NCBI GenBank assembly: GCA_024231375.1
Contig: JAAEQP010000419.1
Location: 1 to 18,265 of the forward strand
DNA from: a bacterium
Lineage (GTDB): Bacteria > Hydrogenedentota > Hydrogenedentia > Hydrogenedentiales > SLHB01
Reading direction: 5' to 3'
Length of the DNA stretch: 18,265 bases
The notes below the pieces were generated by a model. That model did no database searches. It was not told where the DNA came from and saw only the letters and a program-made list of their open reading frames with translations. Position 1 is the stretch's first letter; every line of letters starts with the position of its first letter. A program made the translations under genes and the position numbers. Positions 14,506 through 18,265 of this stretch are shown in pieces.

Positions 14506-15495
14506 TCAGCTCTCGTGCTTGCGCACCTCACTCCAAAACCGGATTTCCGGTTGGCCGTCTTCGTCGAAACACACCACCGCCTCCGCGGACGCACGTCCCA
14601 GAATCCGGGGGCTGTCGATGACCGATACCTCGACGCTGCTCGTGATACGGAAACAGCGGGACTCGAAACACAGGGCCGCGGGCAGCGCCTCCGGCGTATC
14701 GGGATTCGGCCGAACGTTGAACGTCGCGGCCGGTTTGCCCGCTGCCGCGACCAGATCGCCTACGCTGGCGAACGGGCGCGCTGCCACCACCTTGGCCGCG
14801 GTCTCGGCGTCGACCCCAAGCACGGCCGCGAGTACCGCTTCCGACGCGGTGTTCACGTTGATGTACTGGCTCGGATTCTCCCGGTCCCCGACACTGTATA
14901 CAGTCAGCAAGTCCTCGCCAATGGCGGCCAGCGTCTCTGCATCCACCAAGTTGCGCGTCACAAGTTCGTCCACACTCGTGAACCAGATCCGGCCCTCGCC
15001 GCTGCCGTCTTCCCGGGGGAGGGCCTGCCGGATGAGGCGGGCCGTCCGCCCGTCTTCGCCGAACAGGCCGCGCAGCACGCGCGTCGGTGCGTGATTGAGA
15101 TTCACGCGGGCGCATTCGTCGCTAATGGTGACCGTGACCACGCTCTCGGCCCGCCGGTCCGCGGTATACCCCGCTCCCTGTCCTTTGATCGTCCGGTACG
15201 CCGGAAGCCGTACTTCCAACGCCTGCCCGAGCAACGGCGCCACGTCCCCGCTCTTCAGGGAGGCGCCGATCTGGGCCATGGCCGCCTCAATGCCGCCCCG
15301 GGCAGCGGTCCGGGCAACCACCTTGCCGGTCTCGCCGCGCGACTGCATCTGCTCAAGCGCCATATACCGCAGCCACGCCGTGCCCAAGGCCACGAAGATG
15401 GCCAGAAGGCCCAGCGCCACCAGCAGGGCGAACCCGCCGTTCCGTCTCCGGGTCGTCGCGGGTCGAAGGATCATCCGTGGCTCAGATCGTTCCAT
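14506..15495 (-). CDS. gspK: Minor pseudopilin GspK-like protein
   Basis: A 329-residue protein with a prepilin-like start: basic RRRNGG, then FALLVALGLLAIFVALG, with cleavage expected after G21. Mature position 5 is valine (V26) instead of the glutamate found in other pseudopilins, which is a known trait of GspK. The large globular part contains two helix-hairpin-helix-like stretches: RVNLNHAPTRVLRGLFG and YINVNTASEAVLAAVLGVDAETAAKVV, followed by FASVGDLVAA. This is the GspK fold pattern. GspK caps the tip of the pseudopilus with GspI and GspJ. The ATG follows AAGGA 5 bases upstream and lies 9 bases after the GspJ-like stop, so translation is probably coupled. Confidence 0.85.
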   Translation of the reverse strand: MERSEPRMILRPATTRRRNGGFALLVALGLLAIFVALGTAWLRYMALEQMQSRGETGKVVARTAARGGIEAAMAQIGASLKSGDVAPLLGQALEVRLPAYRTIKGQGAGYTADRRAESVVTVTISDECARVNLNHAPTRVLRGLFGEDGRTARLIRQALPREDGSGEGRIWFTSVDELVTRNLVDAETLAAIGEDLLTVYSVGDRENPSQYINVNTASEAVLAAVLGVDAETAAKVVAARPFASVGDLVAAAGKPAATFNVRPNPDTPEALPAALCFESRCFRITSSVEVSVIDSPRILGRASAEAVVCFDEDGQPEIRFWSEVRKHES

Positions 15496-15504
15496 GACAG
15501 TCCT

Positions 15505-16101
15505 TTACTCCACAAGGATGGGAAATACCGCCCACCGCGACACCTGGTCGCGGGTCGGATTGTCCGGGTCGGCCAGAGTGATGCTCACACGCACGGCCTT
15601 CGGAAGTACGGGGCTTTCCCAATGGTCCACCCATCCCTCCTCTGTGCCTGCGTTGTACTCAATTTCCATACCGACCACACCCTTCGCTACCGTGACGGGG
15701 TACTCACCGACATCGTATTCGTCGCTGAGTTTGTAGCTCACACGCTGGAGGGTGCGGTCGTCGCCCAAGCCATACCGCACCAATCCGCCGAGCGTCCGTC
15801 CCTGGGCTGTGGGTGCGGCCACCGGAAACACAACCTCGTCCCGGTCGTCGACCGTGAACCCCACAAGACACGTATCCTCTCCCACCAGCGCCGTCGAAAT
15901 GATGGCCGAAAAATCCTTGCGCATGCCTTCGAGAATGTTGTCCGCCACACGATCGCGGTCGATCTTGTGCTTCACGTCGCTCCAGCGGCCCATCATCTGC
16001 GCAAAGGTCACGGCGCCGAGAGACGAAAGAACGCCCAGGATACCGATAACCACCAGCAACTCAAGGAGCGTGAAACCCGAACGGTGCCCTGTCAACTTCA
16101 T
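15505..16101 (-). CDS. gspJ: Minor pseudopilin GspJ-like protein
   Basis: A 198-residue pseudopilin with leader MKLTGHRSG^FTLLELLVVIGILG; cleavage is expected after G9, and E14 is at mature position 5. The helix continues into a segment (ILEGMRKDFSAII) that resembles the GspJ family, followed by a beta-rich C-terminal domain ending WAVFPILVE. GspJ is a tip component of the type II secretion pseudopilus. The ATG at 16101 overlaps the stop of the upstream gspI-like gene as ATGA and has GGAGG upstream inside that gene, so the two are coupled. The letter assignment rests on order and length and is less sure than the family. Confidence 0.82.
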   Translation of the reverse strand: MKLTGHRSGFTLLELLVVIGILGVLSSLGAVTFAQMMGRWSDVKHKIDRDRVADNILEGMRKDFSAIISTALVGEDTCLVGFTVDDRDEVVFPVAAPTAQGRTLGGLVRYGLGDDRTLQRVSYKLSDEYDVGEYPVTVAKGVVGMEIEYNAGTEEGWVDHWESPVLPKAVRVSITLADPDNPTRDQVSRWAVFPILVE

Positions 16102-16610
16102 GCCGCGTCCTCCAGTCGCGCCTGGGGCAGCACGGACGTCAGGCAGAACCGGCGCTGACGGCCCGACTCCTGCCACCGCACCACCACCGTGACCTCCAGA
16201 TAAGCGGCCTCGGCCTCGGGTTTCATGGCGTACGCTTCCCAAGTGAATTTACGGAAGAAGTCCGTCTCGCGTTGGGCGTTCCGTGCGTCCTCAGGCATCG
16301 TGGATGGAACGACGAAGCCGCGGCTGTTGCCGGCGACGCGTCCGAGTTGCCCCGGAGTCCGCGAAGCCACGTCCGACCAGTCGTATGCAGTGGGGTTGGC
16401 CTGAATGTCGGCAAGCCGCTCTTCGGCCAACGATGCGGATACAAGCTCGGAACGGCTCGCCGTGCCAAGCACCAGGCTGTTGTAGAAGAGGGACACGAAA
16501 ATCGTGATGGCGACTCCCAGGATACTGAGCGCCACGATCACCTCAAGAAGGGTGAATCCCCCGACGTGCAACTGCCTCTCATTGTCGCGGAACCGGTGTC
16601 TCCGACCCAA
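16098..16610 (-). CDS. gspI: Minor pseudopilin GspI-like protein (TTG start)
   Basis: A 170-residue pseudopilin. The leader is 18 residues, ending VGG^FTLLEVIVALSILG with E23 at mature position 5. The helix leads into SRSELVSASLAEERLADI, as in GspI/PilV proteins. The C-terminal half is beta-rich (AYLEVTVVVRWQESGRQRRF). No ATG or GTG is available before the prepilin motif. A TTG at 16610 has AAGGAG 9 bases upstream, and an in-frame TAG lies six codons further upstream, so TTG is the best start. It is the first gene of the I-J-K-F operon and overlaps gspJ by ATGA. GspI versus PilV cannot be settled by eye. Confidence 0.78.
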   Translation of the reverse strand: MGRRHRFRDNERQLHVGGFTLLEVIVALSILGVAITIFVSLFYNSLVLGTASRSELVSASLAEERLADIQANPTAYDWSDVASRTPGQLGRVAGNSRGFVVPSTMPEDARNAQRETDFFRKFTWEAYAMKPEAEAAYLEVTVVVRWQESGRQRRFCLTSVLPQARLEDAA

Positions 16611-16930
16611 TTGGCCGTTCTCCTTCTACCACATTCCGAGTTGTGGCGCGCAAAGTCAGGCCCATGCCGCAAAAAGTGACGATAATGCGAAAAGGAAAGC
16701 CCACCAACCACCGCCACGAGCCAGCTCTCACCACCCTCGAAATCGGCCTACCGCTCCCCTTTTGATGTACATCCTAGCCCGAAGGTCAACAGTAAGTCAA
16801 TGCTTTTTCCGTGCGGAAAGTTCCCGTTCGTCGTGAGATAGGGAGATTCCGCCAGCGCAATGGCGGTCAGTTGCGCCCCGATTTGCCGTATGCTAGCATG
16901 CATACGTCCCTAACCTCGAAAGGAGCCGAC
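16611..16930. promoter_or_regulatory. Divergent intergenic region between the pseudopilus operon and the DUF6807 gene
   Basis: This 320-bp stretch has no supportable gene. It contains a perfect 10-bp palindrome GATGTACATC (16764-16773), a small hairpin TTTCCG-TG-CGGAAA (16806-16819), and the dyad described at 16888-16905. For the minus strand a CATTAT (16687-16682) could be a -10 box, but I see no convincing -35. Base composition is less GC-rich than the genes. Confidence 0.45.
16871..16905 (+). promoter_or_regulatory. Candidate promoter with overlapping operator-like dyad for the DUF6807 gene
   Basis: TTGCGC (16871-16876) and TAGCAT (16894-16899) are 17 bp apart. The -10 sits exactly between the arms of an inverted repeat, GTATGC (16888-16893) and GCATAC (16900-16905), so a dimeric regulator bound there would cover the promoter. 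The match to sigma70 is moderate. Confidence 0.4.
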
Positions 16931-17905
16931 ATGCGTGTTCTAACTTCCTCACTACTCGTTCTTTGCGTTGTGCTCGCCGGATGCGCCACCTCGCCGGCCA
17001 CCGCGGGCGCCGCGATAGACTCGGGTGTGCGTATCACCAAACAGGATGCGGCGGACGCCCTCGACGTGTTCATCGGCGGTCAGCACTTCACCACATACCA
17101 CTACTCCAACGAGAACAAGAAGCCGTTCTTGTGGCCCGTGCTTGGCGAGGATGGCGTGCCGGTGACCCGCAGTTGGCCCATGGGCGAAGCCGAGGACAAG
17201 ACTGACCACCCCCACCACAAGTCGCTATGGTCGGCCTACGGCGATCTGAATGGCGTCGACTGTTGGGGCGAGGGAAGCAAGTCGGGCAGTCAGGTTAGCG
17301 GCAAACCCGAGTTTGGCTCGGGCGCGGATTCGGGCTGGATCAAAGTCAGCAATTCGTGGCGAAGCCTGGAAGGGAAACAGGTCCTTGCTGAGGCACGCGA
17401 ATATACCTTCCACAACAGCCCGGCCAATGCGCGTGCCCTCGATGTGAAGGTGACCTTCACCGCCACCGACGGCGACGTGCTGTTCAAAGACACAAAAGAA
17501 GGCGGCATTGTTGCGTTCCGTATTCGCGACCAGATCCGCGCCGACCGCAAAGGCACCATCACCATCGCAACCGGCGCCCAAGGCGAGTCAAAATGCTGGG
17601 GCAAGCCTTCGCCGTGGTGCGACTACTCGGGCCCCCTCGAGGACGGCAAGGTCCGCGGGATCGCGGTGTTCGATCATCCCACGAACCTGCGTCATCCCTC
17701 GCGTTGGCACGTGCGCAACTACGGGCTTCTGGGCGCCAACTGCTTCGGCCTTTCCTACTTCACCAAGAACGAAGACAAGCCGCAGAACGGCGACTACACC
17801 CTCAAGGCCGGCGAAACGCTGACGTTCAATTACCGCGTGTTGATTCACTCCGGCGATGTGAACGCTGCCGACGTGGCGGGACAGTACGCGAAATACGCCA
17901 AGTAG
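16931..17905 (+). CDS. Lipoprotein of the DUF6807 ('PmoA-like') family
   Basis: A 324-residue predicted lipoprotein: MRVLTSSLLVLCVVLAGC with lipobox LAGC and lipidated C18, followed by Ala-Thr, which favours outer-membrane sorting. The body matches the family annotated DUF6807 or 'PmoA'. Typical blocks are TTYHYSN...KPFLWPVLGEDGVPVTR, the histidine motif DHPHHKSLW (H93, H95, H96) with AYGDLNGVDCW, then KEGGIVAFRI, GIAVFDHPTNLRHPSRWHVRNYGL and a final FNYRVLIHSGD. Despite the name it is not a particulate methane monooxygenase subunit: it has no membrane helices of that type. In Planctomycetes-like genomes such proteins occur near carbohydrate genes; the function is unknown. The ATG has AAAGGAG about 5 bases upstream. 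Confidence 0.88.
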   Translation: MRVLTSSLLVLCVVLAGCATSPATAGAAIDSGVRITKQDAADALDVFIGGQHFTTYHYSNENKKPFLWPVLGEDGVPVTRSWPMGEAEDKTDHPHHKSLWSAYGDLNGVDCWGEGSKSGSQVSGKPEFGSGADSGWIKVSNSWRSLEGKQVLAEAREYTFHNSPANARALDVKVTFTATDGDVLFKDTKEGGIVAFRIRDQIRADRKGTITIATGAQGESKCWGKPSPWCDYSGPLEDGKVRGIAVFDHPTNLRHPSRWHVRNYGLLGANCFGLSYFTKNEDKPQNGDYTLKAGETLTFNYRVLIHSGDVNAADVAGQYAKYAK

Positions 17906-17944
17906 AGTCCCGGCCCAAGGCCGTGTGAGTTCAGACGTACTTGT

Positions 17945-17995
17945 GTCCCGGCTGGATCGTCAGGATGACTGGCGCCCCGGCCGGGACGCTTTCTT
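17945..17995 (+). terminator. Probable terminator of the DUF6807 gene
   Basis: GTCCCGGC (17945-17952) pairs perfectly with GCCGGGAC (17980-17987). The 27-base interior contains a smaller GTC-AGGAT-GAC hairpin, and GCTTTCTT follows. The T-run is short, so termination efficiency is uncertain. Confidence 0.5.
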
Positions 17996-18041
17996 GTGGC
18001 CCGCGCCGGAGACTGCGGCGCCGTTGAAGAACTCGCACTCA

Positions 18042-18204
18042 TTCACGCTTCGGTCGGCCGCAGTCCGGCGCCTCGTGTGCAGCGCTCTCAGAGAACGCCG
18101 TGAACGGGAGCGAAGGCGCCGGGACTGACCAGCGAGCGTAGCGAGGCGGGTCTGCCCTCGCCTTTTCGCGGGCTTCGTGGACAACTTGCGGACCTTCTCA
18201 ACAG
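18042..18204 (+). repeat. Dispersed intergenic repeat, copy 2 (about 163 bp)
   Basis: This is the second copy of the element at 6106-6271, in the same orientation and again just after a plus-strand gene. Its core hairpin (18110-18169) keeps most pairs of copy 1. Where the left arm changed from AA to GG, pairing is kept as G-U with the unchanged TT. It shares the AGCGAGCGTAGCGAG loop. Confidence 0.85.
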
Positions 18205-18265
18205 TGCCGCTGAGGAGCGGTCGAAGAAGTCACATACATGCCCATCAGAACAGAAGCGACAAACG

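Larger units (their letters stand above)
17906..18265. other. Gene-free 3' flank with hairpin and repeat copy 2
   Basis: These 360 bp after the DUF6807 gene show no supportable coding region. They hold a terminator-like hairpin (17945-17995) and the second copy of the dispersed repeat (18042-18204). The last 60 bases show nothing I can name. Confidence 0.65.

Noticed and set aside
14098..16158. A 686-residue plus-strand open frame antisense to the pseudopilus operon
   Set aside because: It mirrors the codon structure of three clearly recognisable minus-strand genes, is rich in His and Arg, and has no domain I recognise. It is a GC-rich antisense artefact.
16931..17905. Particulate methane monooxygenase subunit A
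   Set aside because: The 'PmoA' label attaches to this family in databases, but the protein is a soluble lipoprotein without the membrane helices or metal sites of the true enzyme, and no pmoB or pmoC is near.

Overview
The window is GC-rich, gene-dense bacterial chromosome. It holds thirteen protein genes, all apparently complete, and I see no tRNA, rRNA, CRISPR array, transposase or integrase. An H-X9-DG pseudopilin, a BNR_4 exoprotein, a DUF6807 ('PmoA-like') lipoprotein, a TolB-like propeller and many predicted secreted proteins together suggest a Gram-negative bacterium of the PVC (Planctomycetes-Verrucomicrobia-Lentisphaerae) or Hydrogenedentota type. That placement is an inference from gene families, not a measured result.

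Layout. Minus strand 111-1085 is gpsA (glycerol-3-phosphate dehydrogenase). Upstream of it on the same strand are a secreted BNR_4 protein (1207-2550) and an NAD-dependent epimerase/dehydratase (2614-3612). A 198-bp divergent region carries a good sigma70-like promoter and a folded leader for a plus-strand glycyl radical enzyme (3811-6042). A 305-bp convergent gap holds dispersed hairpin repeats. Next, on the minus strand, comes a translationally coupled pair: a TolB-like beta-propeller (7364-8371) and a metallophosphoesterase (6348-7367). The plus strand then has an H-X9-DG pseudopilin (8582-9688) and a secreted repeat/coiled-coil protein (9753-11393), ending at a strong terminator. On the minus strand an AMP-forming acyl-CoA synthetase (11490-13022) lies downstream of a four-gene pseudopilus operon read as gspI-gspJ-gspK-gspF (16610 down to 13161). 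Last, on the plus strand, is a DUF6807 lipoprotein (16931-17905), followed by a second copy of the dispersed repeat.

How the parts may work together. The I-J-K-F operon is a type II secretion/pseudopilus assembly module without its ATPase (GspE), secretin (GspD) or major pseudopilin (GspG) in view. The separate H-X9-DG pseudopilin shares the same prepilin-type leader. Several genes (BNR_4, DUF6807, epimerase) fit a lifestyle of degrading or remodelling extracellular polysaccharides, although no substrate can be read from sequence.

The points most worth a second look are three. The glycyl radical enzyme is intact but has no activase beside it. Its mRNA leader contains two mutually exclusive hairpins. 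A family of palindromic intergenic elements occurs at least three times and keeps its base pairing, including G-U pairs, between copies.
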